64,000 nucleotides of DNA from Neoarius graeffei (GCF_027579695.1 NC_083576.1:33152760-33216759); one strand, 5' to 3'. Positions 10,646-21,793 are shown, counted from the first letter of the stretch. Made by a program: numbers and translations. The notes: generated by a model from the letters alone, not told the origin.

Positions 10646-11772
10646 ATGGAACTGCATCACATTAAGATGGCGACACACAAAAAATATTGTGACTCTGCAT
10701 TGACCTCAGAGAGTTTTGAGTTGCAGGTATGTAATTTGTGGTTGATGTTCACAAATAGATCCGTGAAACAAAAGATCATGTCTTTTCTCTGTTATTGCTT
10801 TCATCATTTCTTTCTCTGCAAGATCAAAACATTAGGTGTATAATTCCATGCTCACTACCGTGGAGTTAAGCCCAGTCAAGTGCATTTGAAGGCTAAGATA
10901 GCTAAGCACTAGCTAGAATTATTTAGTTATCTGTCCAGAAAAATGACATCATCTAACCTTGCTTTGTCTTGCAGTTGCACTCACTAGGCAGGCTTTCCTT
11001 TTCTTTTCCACTGGCTTTTATCTGGCAGGAGAGTGGAGTCCGCTATGTTTGCCCATGCCAACTTGTTTTGGTTAAAAGTAGGTCAAAGGCCCCATGGTCA
11101 TCACGTGATATTGTTGCTCATTTGCTTTGCCAATCTACAGAACCATAAGATGCAGGACACGTTTTATCTCAGCAAAACATTTACACATAGGATACACGGT
11201 GTGTGCAGCAGAGAAATATCTCAAAACTCCAACAGCTATAGAAATAGAACATTTTGCCCAGAATTCGACATTGCAATCAGCACCTTTAACTACTACTAAT
11301 GGCTAAACATGAGTGATAACAAGAAGAAATTAAACATATGACATACTAATTAACAAATATAAAAATAAGGTAATCACAGGCTAATTTCTGTAATGCAAGA
11401 GACATAAAACACTTTGGGATGTGCTGTAATTGGGAAAATAATCAACTTTTGGGTGGAAACAGTAATTGTTTTATGTTGGGCCACATCGCACTACTCCATC
11501 AATGATTATTTTCAAACTTTATTTTCACACAACAGTGTGGCCTGTCATGTTTTTTTATTCTCTACATGTCATATTTTCCACAGCATGAATGCAGAGCTTC
11601 ATCATGTACTGACAATGGAGTTCAGGCAGATACAGGGATAGATAACAGTGCAAAGGACTGCTTGATTGATTTTGTCTTGCATCAGAAAAGTGTTGAGATA
11701 TTGTCATCGCTGTCCTTGGGCTTCACTGATGGGGACATCTTAGAGATAGAGAAAATGCATGAAGGCCCTTGA
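10646..11772 (+). CDS. candidate small two-exon gene, function unknown
   Basis: A first exon could run 10646-10726: ATG at 10646 or the in-frame ATG at 10667, the latter inside AAGATGGCGAC, a YY1-like start context. It ends CAG|GTATGT. A second open stretch starts after TTTTCCACAG at 11583 and runs 11584-11772 to TGA. Both are in phase 0, so joining gives about 90 residues from 10646. Residues of exon 2 are acidic and hydrophobic in alternation (FVLHQKSVEILSSLSLGF). An AATAAA lies near 12697, just before a SINE, and could end a long 3' UTR. I do not recognise the protein. Splice signals and a shared phase are the only support; chance is quite possible. It could also be an old transposon fragment. 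Confidence 0.28.
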
Positions 11773-12718
11773 AAGCTGCAAACTGTTTCAGATAGCACTG
11801 TTTTTGCAATTTAATCACGTTGTAATCACATTTACACAATCTAATTGAAAATAATTTCCTGATGAATGGCTTAGTGGAAGACAAACCTCTTAATTATATA
11901 TAGTGTATACTGTATATCTGAACTGAGAGGCTGCATAATTTTCTTCGTGAACGAGTGCAAATGTGAATATTGACCACGTATTTGTTTCATTATTCTGTCT
12001 CTGTCTCTTGTCTCTCAAACTCCATAGTTTCTGTATTTAATTCTGTGGTTTAGGCCACTTCTTAAATTTATTTAATCTTATAAAGCAGAAGTTGATAGTG
12101 GGGGTGGAACCGAAATGTCTTCTTAGGGCTTACATGTTACAGATTGCAAAGATGGCATTTTCATTGTTCCTTATTTTCAGGCTTTATATTACATTATGAC
12201 TTCTTGTATAGGCACTTTTGGACACTCATCCATTTTAATGGTTTTGATGGAAATCTCACAAAAGTATTACACTAAAGAAGCTATAATTTTCCTATTGTTA
12301 TGTTGAACATCTCATATCATACTCTGCATTTAATATCCGGCATGAAACAAAATACAATGTAGAACCCTGGTTTTCTATTTATGTCAGCTGGTAAACATTT
12401 CAAGCATTGAACATTATTAAAATGCAAATCCATTGTCTCAATGTATTTTGTTGTTTAAAATATAGTCCAACTGAGATTAAGTATTTAGGTCAATAGCTGG
12501 TAGCTGGTGTATTAACATGACAGGTGAAATGACATGATAAATGTTTAACACTGGATCAAAAACATTGCTATTTTATGTAAAAGATTATGTAACCACGGCA
12601 TGTGTGAAATCTGCAGTCATTTCTTTGGAGACTGTTTACTACATTCTTTTTTTTCTTTTTAATCTGTGTGCTAACATGGACCTATTCCATGATTAAATAA
12701 ATTCAAATTGATATTCAG

Positions 12719-13069
12719 GGGCGGCACGGTGGTGTAGTGGTTAGCACAGTCGCCTCACAGCAAGAAGGTTCTGGGTTCAAGCCCAGTGGCTGATAGGGGC
12801 CTTTCTGTGTGGAGTTTGCATGTTCTCCCTGTGTCTGCATGGGTGTGCTCCAGTTTCTCCCACAGTCCAAAGACATGCAGGTTAGGCTAACTGGAGGCTC
12901 TAAATTGACCGCAAGTGTGAATGGTTGTTTGTCTTTATGTCAGCCCTGCGATGATCTGGTAACTTGTCCAGGGTGTACCCTGCCTCTCGCCCATAGTCAG
13001 CTGGGATAGGCTCCAGCTTGCCTGTGACCCTACACAGGATAAGCAGTTACAGATAATGGATGGATGAAC
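12719..13069 (+). mobile_element. full-length tRNA-derived SINE (Mermaid-like)
   Basis: Head GGCGGCACGGTGGTGTAGTGG with box-A- and box-B-like tRNA promoter segments (TAGTGGTTAGCAC, GGGTTCAAGCC), then the body with CAGTCCAAAGACATGCAGG and the tail GATAATGGATGGATG. Perfect 11-bp target duplication ttgatattcag at 12708-12718 and 13070-13080. The family name is from memory of fish SINEs; the structure is certain. Confidence 0.9.
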
Positions 13070-13080
13070 TTGATATTCAG

Positions 13081-14057
13081 CAGAATTTTCCAGCGACATT
13101 TTGAAGTGTGGTGACAGTTCTTCCTGTTCTAGCAGTTCCTTGGGTCTGTATACATTATAGTCTGTGACAAGTCATTAAGACCTGCATGTACTATTTGTGG
13201 TCATGAGTTAACCATCTACTATGCATTTATTGTTGATGAGATCAGCTGACAGTGGCACAACATGCTCTTTTTTCCAGGTCTTAAAGCCAAACAAAACCTA
13301 AAAAGTAAACTCCTTTATACCGATAGATAATATCCATACAAGACATGTTCAAGTGTTCACTGGTTCATATTTGTACCTGTAAACTGTGTACAGATTTTAT
13401 TTTAAAAGAAAAACAATGTCCCTGGACGCTGACATCTTACTCTCTCCAAGGTTCAAATAATGCGCTCCGAGTACAAATTGTGACATCACCGACCCCTCAC
13501 ATGACTTATCGAGGTTAGTGGAGCTCGTGGACACATCGCTTTTAAATGTTGTAAACAACCCTAAAGATGCCTGAGTGTCAAGCATTTGGTTGTAAAAATA
13601 AGCCTGATCATCAAAGTGCTGGGATATTTTTTTAACATAGACCCTATTTTTCCATCTCTTTGGGTCCAAAGATTTACTAGGGACAAAAATGACAGTGCAG
13701 TATTGAGTTAGAATACTATATCCGGCAACTACAAAATGGCTATACAATGTAATCCTCTTGGGCAAACATCAGTGTCTAAGTTAACCACTTGTTTTCACCA
13801 CTGATAGGCTAATAATGTTATTATAAGTGTCTAAAAACATGGAAAGGATCCCTACAGATACATACATGTGTCTGTTTACCTCAATAACTGTAAAGAAAGA
13901 GTTCTTTGTGGTATTCAAAAAAAGTGTTGGAAACATTCTGAGTGCATCACATAATTGATGTACGTTTGTCACCTGCACATTCATGTTGTGAATCTTCTGT
14001 TCTACCACATCTCAAAGGTGACTGGTGGAGACCATTGAAGTATACTGGACTCATTGT
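13081..14057. other. stretch without a recognised gene; one unexplained minus-strand frame
   Basis: A minus-strand open frame (13397-13765, 122 codons, with KRWKNRVYVKKISQHFDDQAYF-like basic sequence) has protein-like composition but matches nothing I know. It may be the remnant of an old element. Otherwise nothing is seen. Confidence 0.2.
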
Positions 14058-14523
14058 CAGACCCTCCAGGATTTCGCAATGTTGCGATTTGCAACTTCAA
14101 CGCAAATTCAACCAATCCCCGCGAATTCAGGGCGGTGTTGCAATTATATCCAATCACTGCAACTTTCCCGCAAATTTGACCAATCGTTGGCATCGTCTTG
14201 AGGTGACATCAACAAACTACCTTCCGCCTTACTTCCGTGTATACGTTCAAGAGAAGCAGCACGTGCGAGTCAGTGTTTATATAGGCTTAAATTCTGTTAC
14301 TGAAAGTGTGTTATGTTTACAGTGAAGGACTGTGTGCACTTTACATTATTTTTTTTACTTAATACAAGAAATTAATGGATGCCAACATTTTTGCCAAAAT
14401 GGTATTTTATTTTCCATTGTTTAGGCAGCTTCAGCATCATACTGTGAGATTCTGTTCAAATTGTTTGTTTTTTTCTTCTATGAAGCCTGAGCCATTTATT
14501 TTATTAGTTTATAATTATTGTTT

Positions 14524-14670
14524 CATCTCATCTCATTATCTGTAGCCACTTTATCCTGTTCTACAGGGTCGCAGGCAAGCTGGAGCCTATCCCAGCTGAC
14601 TACGGGCTAGGCTCCAACTTGCCTGCGACCCTGTAGAACAGGATAAAGCGGCTAGAGATAATGAGATGAG
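14524..14670. mobile_element. SINE-tail foldback insertion (147 bp)
   Basis: The 3' tail of the Mermaid-like SINE is present twice as an inverted repeat: it opens CATCTCATCTCATTATC and closes GATAATGAGATGAG, with the arms meeting near 14608. It is flanked by attgttt at 14517-14523 and 14671-14677. The related copy at about 44045 has a single attgttt and no insertion. Confidence 0.82.
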
Positions 14671-14909
14671 ATTGTTTGATTTAGTCTTCAGGAGAGACTG
14701 CCTGCACACAGTACTAGTATTAATAGTTTTTTTTCTTACATGAAAGCTGAGGCATTTATATTATATTTTAAGGTAACTTCATGTTGTGCTGTGAGGTTCT
14801 ATGCAAATTAACTTTTGAACCAACAGGTGCATTTAGATAAGTAAAGCCTATTTTTCTGCATTTTTGTAGTCCTAGTAATCTTTAATATTGGTAAAGATGT
14901 GTATAGGAC

Positions 14910-15209
14910 TGTGGCAGCGGGGGCATGGCCAAGCGTCGGTCTGTGACCGGAGGGTGGAGTCGGGGAAGGTAAGTGGCAGAATCCCTGCACCTGAGGTTGA
15001 TTAATGTGTTTGTGTGTCTTCCCCAGTGATTGCGCCCTATTTAAGGAAGAGAGCGAGAGCAGAGAGGGCTCTCTCCCCAACCAGACGACTGGAGTGTGTG
15101 TGTATATATTTGTATAGTTAAGGCTGAAAAGCTAAAATAAATGGGTTTTGTGAACTCAGTTCTGGCCTGCCGTCCTTCTGTGCTCCACCCACCCATCTGA
15201 ACTGCTACA
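14910..15209 (+). repeat. 5' LTR of the Gmr1-like element
   Basis: 300 bp, TG...CA. It contains a TATA-like CCTATTTAAGG near 15028 and AATAAA near 15137, so promoter and polyadenylation signals are in the usual order. A primer-binding-site-like TGGTGCTGAAACCCGGGA starts at 15211. Confidence 0.92.
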
Positions 15210-15255
15210 GTGGTGCTGAAACCCGGGACTTGGAGCGCCGAAGCAGAACAGCCCC

Positions 15256-16180
15256 ATGGAGTCCTCCCCTTTCGCCGAGCTGGTCCACGCCCTCCCCACG
15301 GCCCAGCAAAGCCGGCACCAGGCACTAGTCACCCTCCGGAAGGAACAGGAACAGCGGTTCGAGGCCCTGGTGCTGGCTCAGCAGGAAGAGCGACAGGCGT
15401 TCCAGCACCTCCTCGCGTCAGCGGGGTCCACCACCGTGGGGCCGTCCCCCTTCACCCTGACGAGGATGGGCCCGCAGGACAACCCCGAGGCATTCCTCAT
15501 GCTCTTTGAGCAGGTAGCAGAGACCTCGGGGTGGCCGGTGAAACCGCGCGCTGCGCGCCTCCTCCCCCTACTAACGGGAGAGGCGCAGCTGGCCACGCTA
15601 CAGCTCCCCGCCGACCGGCCTACGCGGACCTTCGCCGGGCCGTCCTCCAGCGTGTGGGGCGCACCCCCGAGCAACAACGGCAGCGCTTCCGCGCTTTGAG
15701 GAAGTTGGCCGGCCGTTCACGTTTGGCCAGCAACTCTGGGACGCCTGCGGGCGGTGGTTGAAGGCCGACAACCACGACGCCAAGGGGATCATCGACCAGG
15801 TGGCGCTGGAGCAGTTCATCGCGCGTCTACCAGCCGGAGCTGCAGAGTGGGTCCGGCGTCGCTGGATCAGGCAATCGAGCTGGCGGAGGACCATTTGGCG
15901 GCTGTCCCGACAGCAGGACAGCAGACAACCTCTCCTCTCTCTCTCCCTCTCCTCCTGTGTCTCATCCTCACCCCGTTCCCCCACCGCAGGGGCCGGCCCC
16001 ACCCCAGCCGGCCCGCCGCACCCGCGGTGCCCTCCCGTTTCTCCCTTCTGTGTCTGTCTCCCCCCCCCCAGGTGAGTGAGTCCCAGAGCACCAGTGCAGA
16101 GAGGAAGCCCGGGCCAGTTTGCTGGCGCTGCGGGGAGCCGGGCCACCTCCAACAGCAGTGCTCGGTAAAGGAGGTGGGCG
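15256..16180 (+). pseudogene. gag of the Gmr1-like element (frameshifted), SCAN-like capsid part and zinc knuckle
   Basis: The frame opens at ATG 15256, just after the primer site, with a Gln/Glu-rich coiled N-terminus, then capsid-like sequence (NPEAFLMLFEQVAE). It shifts frame near 15605, again near 15700-15760 and near 15850. Scattered over these frames are segments like the SCAN domain of vertebrate zinc-finger proteins (AVLQRVGRTPEQQRQRFRAL, VALEQFIARLP, AIELAEDHLAA). The SCAN domain is thought to derive from gag of this very group. A CCHC knuckle (CWRCGEPGHLQQQC) lies at about 16120-16162. Gag would package RNA in cytoplasmic particles; this copy cannot. Confidence 0.85.
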
Positions 16181-17591
16181 CGGTGGTTCGGATCCCCGAC
16201 GCGCCAAGAGCCGCCCTCGATCGGGCTGGAGCGTATCGCATACCGGTGAGTATCCAAGGGGATACACATCAGGCGTTGGTGGATTCTGGTTGTAATCAGA
16301 CCTCAATCCACCAAAACCTGGTGCAAGACGAGGCATTGGGGGGAACACAATCGGTGGAGGTGTTGTGTGTGCACGGGGATGTTCACAACTACCCTTTAGT
16401 GTCGGTCCACATTTTTTTCGAGGGGGAAAATTTATAGTGAAGGCGGCGGTTAATCCTCGCCTTACCCACTCGATAATTTTGGGGACGGATTGGCTGGGAT
16501 TTGGGGAATTAATGAGTCACCTAGTGAAGAGTGGGTCCTGCCATAGTTTAATAAGGGGAGGTCCCGGTGTCGCATTAGCGGGAGCAGCTGTCACAGCGCC
16601 GTCTACGTCAGCTCTGTGTCAGAGTGAGGAGCCGCCGGCTCCTCCTCTCTCTATCGGGGAATCCCTTGCAGATTTTCCATTAGAGCAGTCGCGAGACGAG
16701 ACTCTGCGGCATGCATTTGACCAAGTGAGAGTAATCGATGGTCAAATGCTCCAGCCAAATGCCACCCTGTCCTTCCCCTACTTCGCAATTATGAAGGATA
16801 GATTATACCGAGTGACGCAGGACACTCAAACTAAAGAGCAAGTCACGCAGCTTTTGATTCCGAAGAGCCGCCGGGAATTGGTATTCCAGGCAGCTCACTT
16901 TAATCCCATAGCTGGACACTTAGGGCAGGATAAAACACTAGCCCGAATAATGGCCCGATTCTATTGGCCAGGGATTCACGGTGATGTCCGTAGGTGGTGT
17001 ACGGCGTGCCGCGAATGCCAGTTAGTAAATCCAGCGGCCATTCCAAAAGCGCCTTTGCGCCCTCTCCCATTAATCGAGACCCCATTCGAAAGAATTGGGA
17101 TGGATCTTGTCGGGCCATTAGATCGGTCAACACGAGGGTACCGCTTTATATTAGTTCTAGTGGACTATGCAACGCGATACCCGAAAGCAGTGCCTCTTCG
17201 CAATATCTCAGCACGCAGTATTGCGGAGGCACTCTTCCGCGTTATCTCCCGAGTTGGAATCCCGAAAGAGATTCTGACTGACCAAGGCACCGCATTTATG
17301 TCACGTACACTAAATGAACTGTATAGGTTGTTGGGTATTAAGCCGATCCGCACCAGCGTGTATCACCCACAAACGGACGGTTTAGTTGAACGGTTCAATT
17401 GCACCCTCAAGAATATAATTAAAAATTTCGTAAGTGAGGACGCACGTAATTGGGATAAGTGGCTCGAACCCTTGTTGTTTTCAGTGCGAGAGGTCCCCCA
17501 TGCCTCCACGGGGTTCTCCCCATTTGAATTGTTATACGGGCGTAAGTCGCGCGGCATTCTAGATGTGCTGCAGGAAAATTGGGAGGAGTGA
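16181..17591 (+). pseudogene. protease and integrase of the Gmr1-like element
   Basis: The protease region has ALVDSGCNQTSIH with the D-S-G active site near 16275. A frameshift near 16365-16440 leads into the long frame ending at 17591. That frame holds the HHCC zinc domain (AHFNPIAGHLG and CTACREC) and the D,D-35-E core (GMDLVGPL, LTDQGTAF, YHPQTDGLVERFN). The reading then runs through ELLYGRKSRG into the insertion at 17657. The C-terminal GPY/F-type module (KWQGPFAVTRRVGDVDYEV) resumes after the insertion at about 18950-18995. Integrase inserts the cDNA; the order protease-integrase-RT is atypical for gypsy elements in general but normal for Gmr1 relatives. Confidence 0.88.
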
Positions 17592-17643
17592 CCTTCACCA
17601 AGTAAAAATGAAATCCAATACGTTATTGACCTGCGCGCAAAAC

Positions 17644-18802
17644 TCCACACACTCACTATTATTAGTTTTTTCTTTTTTATCAGACATCTAATTTTTTAGG
17701 TTTGTTTACCTGACATGTTTCGACGTATGACTGTCGTCTTCCTCAGAGTGTCACCGGATGTTATTGGTGACGCATCTTTTATCAGCTGATGTTTCCGAAG
17801 GCGTGGCCTTCCTGTCTAGATTGACAGGTCGGTCACACCTTCTACTGTTAATTCGTCCCCTGCAAGATGGCACTCCAGGTATGGGAGAGCATGTATGCTC
17901 CCTCATCTCGGTTTATGGTCTTCGGACTTCGCTTACGGATCTCTATGGCCTCCCTGATCCAGCGCTGATGTTTATTATCTTCTGTGCGGATGACTCTGGC
18001 ATTCCCCCAGTCCATAATATGATTTTCCCTTTTGCAATGATCTGTTATGGCTGACTTATAATTTTCCTGTTGTGCCTTTTCTTTTATTGTTCAGGTTTGT
18101 CTTGTAGCTGTCTCCTTTTCGCACTCTTTCTTATGTTCATTTTTTCTTGTGTTGAAACTCCTTCCTATCTCCCCAATGTAAGTTTTATTGCATAATTGGC
18201 ATGGAATCTCAGATATGGTGTTGCATCTGTTGTCCGGATGTATTCTGTCTTTGGGATGAACCAGGATCTGACGGAGTGTTGTGTGTGGTTTGACAGGTGT
18301 GTTAATGTTGTATTTCCTCATTGCTCTTTGAATGCGTTCCGTTATTCCTCTGATGTATGGTAATGTCACTACTCCCCTGTGTTCTTGTTTGTTGGTTTGT
18401 TTTTTCTCTTTCTTCTGTGTTTTATTGTTTTTGACCTGTTCCGCCCCTTTGGATATTGCCCATTGTGGATATTGACATGCCTTCAGTGCGTGTTGTATAT
18501 GTTGTTCTTCTTGTTCTTTGTCCTGTGCATCTGTAATTATTGCTGCACGTTCATGCAATGTTCTAACTACAGATATTTTGTGCATTATGGGGTGTTCGGA
18601 AGTCCAGTTTAAATATTGGTCGGTGTGTGTGGGTTTCCTGTGTACTTTTATTTTGATGTCCCCCTCTTCTGTGTGATGTATTTTTAAGTCCAAAAATGCT
18701 ATTGACTGCTCCGTTTCCTCTTCATGTGTGAATTTTATATTGCCGGTATTGTCTATAGTATTGAGATGGTCGGTAAGTTGTTGAGTGTATCCACACACTC
18801 AC
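17644..18802 (-). mobile_element. third Penelope-like element, 5'-truncated, inside the integrase region
   Basis: The 13-mer tccacacactcac at 17644-17656 and 18790-18802 brackets an insertion of 1,133 bp (17657-18789). On the minus strand it encodes the end of the RT (QQLTDHLNTIDNTGNIKF, then LDLKIHHTEEG) and a GIY-YIG nuclease start (CQLCNKTYIGEIGRSFNTR). It belongs to a different family from the pair at 5466-8992: the protein is alignable but clearly diverged. The frame is broken near 18090. It is younger than the gypsy element. Confidence 0.9.
17712..17746 (-). ncRNA. hammerhead-ribozyme-like motif of the third Penelope element
   Basis: On the minus strand: perfect CUGAGGA (CUGANGA), an extra A, a GACG/CGTC stem with a nine-base loop, then GAAA and CAUGUC. 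The layout is the same as in the other family at 8900-8932 although the stem sequences differ, which supports a conserved structure. Confidence 0.6.
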
Positions 18803-20566
18803 CCACCTAACCCAGGAGAATTTGCGGCAGGCCCAAGAACGACAAACCCGCCTGCACAACAAGGGTACGCGCCTCAGGGAGTTCGCACCAGGAGATAAAG
18901 TACTCATACTGTTGCCCACATTGAGCTCCAAATTAGTCACCAAGTGGCAAGGACCCTTTGCTGTCACACGGCGAGTCGGGGACGTTGACTATGAGGTGAC
19001 GTGAACGGACAGGGGTGGGATGTTACAGGTTTACCACCTCAATCTGCTCAAACTCTGGAACGAGGAGGTCCCCGTGGCGTTGGTGTCAGTGGTTCCGGAG
19101 AAGGCGGAGCTGGGGCCGGAGGTTCAAAAGGGAACATTGGCATCACGTACCTCTCCGGTCCCCTGTGGACACCACTTCTCCTCGACCCAACTCGCGGAGG
19201 TTGCCCAGTTGCAGACCGAGTTTTCGGACGTATTCTCGCTCCTGCCCGGCCGCACCAACCTCATAGAGCGCCACATTGAGACGCCCCCGGGGATGGTAGT
19301 GCATAGCCGCCCTTACAGGCTACCCGAACACAAGAAAAAAGTGATTCGGGAAGAACTCGAGGCCATGCTCGAAATGGGTATCATCGAGGAGTCCCACAGT
19401 GACTGGAGCAGCCCGGTGGTCTTGGTATCCAAGGCCGACGGGTCGGTCCGGTTCTGTGTAGACTATAGGAAAGTCAACGCGATGTCTAAATTCGATGCAT
19501 ACCCAATGCCTCGTATTGATGAGTTGCTCGATCGACTAGGCACAGCTCGCTTTTACTTGACACTGGATTTAACAAAGGGTTATTGGCAGATCCCCTTGAC
19601 TCCATTATCCCGAGAAAAAAACGGCCTTTTCCACACCGTTCGGCTTACACCAGTTTGTCACACTTCCTTTTGGGCTGTTTGGGGTGCCTGCTACGTTTCA
19701 GCGGCTGATGGATAGGGTCCTCCGCCCCCACGCCACCTATGGGGCCGTCTACCTCGACGATATCATTATCTATAGTAATGACTGGCCGAGGCACCTCCAA
19801 CATCTGAGGGCCGTCCTTAGGTCGCTGAGGCGAGCGGGTCTCACAGCCAACCCGAAGAAGTGTGCAATTGGGCGGGTGGAAGTACGGTATCTGGGCTTCC
19901 ACCTGGGCAACCGGCAGGTGTGTCCCCAAATTAACAAGACAGCGGCAATTGCGGCCTGCCCGAGGCCCAAGACCAAAAAGGGGGTGAGACAGTTCCTGGG
20001 GCTGGCTGGCTATTATCGTAGGTTTATACCTAACTATTCGGACGTCACCAGCCCGCTGACTGATCTGACTAAAAAGGGGGCACCAGATCCGGTCCAGTGG
20101 ACGAAGCAATGCCAGCAGGCTTTTTCTGAGGTAAAGGCTGCACTGTGTGGGGGGCCACTTTTACACTCCCCTGACTTTTCTCTCCCCTTTATGTTACAGA
20201 CGGATGCGTCGGACAGAGGGCTGGGGACTGTTTTGTCTCAGGAGGTGGAGGGGGAGGACCGCCCAGTGTTGTATTTCAGTAGGAAGCTGTCGGTGCATGA
20301 GGGGCGCTACAGCACCATTGAAAAGGAGCGCCTAGTGATCAAGTGGGCAGTCCTCGCCCTCCATTACTACCTGCTGGGACACCCTTTCACCCTCTGTTCG
20401 GACCACGCGCCCCTCCAGTGGCTCCACTGCATGAAGGATGCCAACCCACGGATCACCCATTGGTAACTGGCACTCCAACCCTTCAACTTCAAGGTGATCC
20501 ACAGGCCGGGGGCACAGGTGGCCGTGGCGGACTTCCTCTCCCGTCAAGGGGGTGGGGGAGTTGGCT
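18803..20566 (+). pseudogene. integrase C-terminus, reverse transcriptase and RNase H of the Gmr1-like element
   Basis: After the Penelope insertion the frame resumes with basic integrase tail sequence. RT motifs follow: LPEHKKKVIREELEAML, SPVVLVSKADGSVRFCVDYR, FYLTLDLTKGYWQIPL, a frameshift near 19615-19680, then YLDDIIIYS with catalytic YLDD near 19755 and GYYRRFIPNYS. RNase H shows TDASDRGLGTVLSQ, the E of TIEKERLVIKW, and LCSDHAPLQWL. An in-frame stop at 20464-20466 cuts off the last part, which remains readable up to FLSRQ near 20545. A G-rich polypurine tract follows at about 20567-20583. Confidence 0.9.
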
Positions 20567-20585
20567 GAGTCGGGCGGTGGGGGTA

Positions 20586-20887
20586 TGTGGCAGCGGGGGC
20601 GTGGCCAAGTGTCGGTCTATGGACCGGAGGGCGGAGTCGGGGAAGGTAAGTGGCAGAATCACTGCACCTGAGGTTGATTTAATGTGTTTGTGTGTCTTCC
20701 CCAGTGACCGCGCCCTATTTAAGGAAGCGAGTGAGAGCAGAGAGGGCTCTCTCCCCAACCAGACGACTGGAGTGTGTGTGTATATATGTGTATAGTTAAG
20801 GCTGAAAAGCTAAAATAAACAGGTTTTGTGAACTCAGTTCTGGCCTGCCGTCCTTCTGTGCTCCACCCACCCATCCGAACTGCTACA
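20586..20887 (+). repeat. 3' LTR of the Gmr1-like element
   Basis: 302 bp, TG...CA, colinear with the 5' LTR, followed by the target duplication aggac at 20888-20892. Confidence 0.92.
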
Positions 20888-21156
20888 AGGACCATTTCTC
20901 AGTGTCTTTTATTTTTTTTTAATCAATAGTTTTTCAGTAATAACTTAATATTTAACATATCACTCAATTTTAATCACAAAAAGAGAAAATTGCAACAATT
21001 TCTCACAACTTTCACTTCCTCCCGCAATGTAATCGCAACAAAAACCTAAAAAACACCGCAACTTTCATCGCAATTTTTTGGAAAACCCCCCGCAACATCA
21101 GACATTTTAGCCTGCAACAATCACAAAAAAGGCCTGCGAAATCCTGGGGGGACTGC

Positions 21157-21653
21157 ATTGTGATAGAGCCAGTTTTAGGTGACCTATGCTTGTGTCATAA
21201 CACATTTTCAAGCTGGAAGTAACCATTATAAGACGGGTAAATTGTGGCCATAAAAGGAGGTGCATGGTCAACAGCAATACTCAGGATGCAACATTCAACC
21301 AATGTTTGATTGGTATTAAGGGGACCAACGTGTGCCAAGAAAATTTTCCCACACCAATACATCACCACCACCAGCCTGAGTTGCTGGTACAAACACACAC
21401 ATGCACACACACACACAATATTGTTGTCACATATAGGGAGCAACCAGTACATGCCAGGAATTGCTGTAATTTTTTTAATGTTGCTGTAGGCCCCTTGGCA
21501 GCATTACTGACCAACTTTTTCCTAGCCTTCTCATCAATTTTAGAGAAATGTTCTGTTCTTAATGCCATATTTTCTCCATTTATTGATTGCTATCTTTACA
21601 GTGTCCCATGGTAAACCCAACGGAACAAGGAATGTCCATGTCTTTTCCAACTG
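21157..21653. other. stretch without a recognised gene
   Basis: Contains only a short CA run at about 21392-21417 and no coding or repeat signature that I recognise. Confidence 0.4.
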
Positions 21654-21668
21654 GATGTTACCAAGAAG

Positions 21669-21793
21669 CTCTGTGATGACCTGGCGACTTGTCCAGGGTG
21701 TACCCCGCCTTTCGCCCGTAGTCAGCTGGGATAGGCTCCAGCTTGCCTGCGACCCTGTAGAACAGGAGAAAGCGGCTAGAGATAATGAGATGA
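21669..21793 (+). mobile_element. 5'-truncated Mermaid-like SINE (tail only)
   Basis: The SINE tail from TGATGACCTGGCGACTTGTCC to GATAATGAGATGA, with target duplication gatgttaccaagaag at 21654-21668 and 21794-21808. Confidence 0.88.

Larger units (their letters stand above)
14905..20892 (+). mobile_element. Gmr1-like Ty3/gypsy LTR retrotransposon (degenerate)
   Basis: LTRs 14910-15209 and 20586-20887 start TG and end CA and are flanked by the 5-bp target duplication aggac (14905-14909, 20888-20892). The sister copy at about 44281 shows the empty site ataggaccattt. Coding order on the plus strand is gag, protease, integrase, reverse transcriptase, RNase H. Integrase before reverse transcriptase in a gypsy-type pol is the known hallmark of the Gmr1 group of deuterostome elements. 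The coding region carries several frameshifts, a stop near 20464 and a Penelope insertion, so it is dead. The two LTRs differ at roughly a dozen sites by eye, several of them CpG-type changes. Confidence 0.92.
14059..21156. mobile_element. old DNA transposon containing a SINE foldback and a gypsy element
   Basis: The left end CAGACCCTCCAGGATTTCGCA and the right end read in reverse, CAGTCCCCCCAGGATTTCGCA, form an inverted pair. Removing the insertions at 14524-14670 and 14910-20887 leaves about 1 kb of A/T-rich sequence without coding capacity. A second partial copy at 43886-46845 gives the empty sites of both insertions. The flanks share cattgt, but a clean 8-bp duplication is not visible. 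Probably hAT-like. Confidence 0.6.

Noticed and set aside
12719..12790. Functional tRNA gene
   Set aside because: tRNA-like boxes are the head of a SINE with target duplication; no cloverleaf or mature 3' end.
13397..13765. Minus-strand 122-codon frame as a gene
   Set aside because: Protein-like composition but no known motif, splice context or conservation evidence; kept only as a note.
15598..16348. Long minus-strand frames opposite gag
   Set aside because: Shadow frames of G/C-rich gag; composition mirrors the plus-strand coding and no motifs are present.
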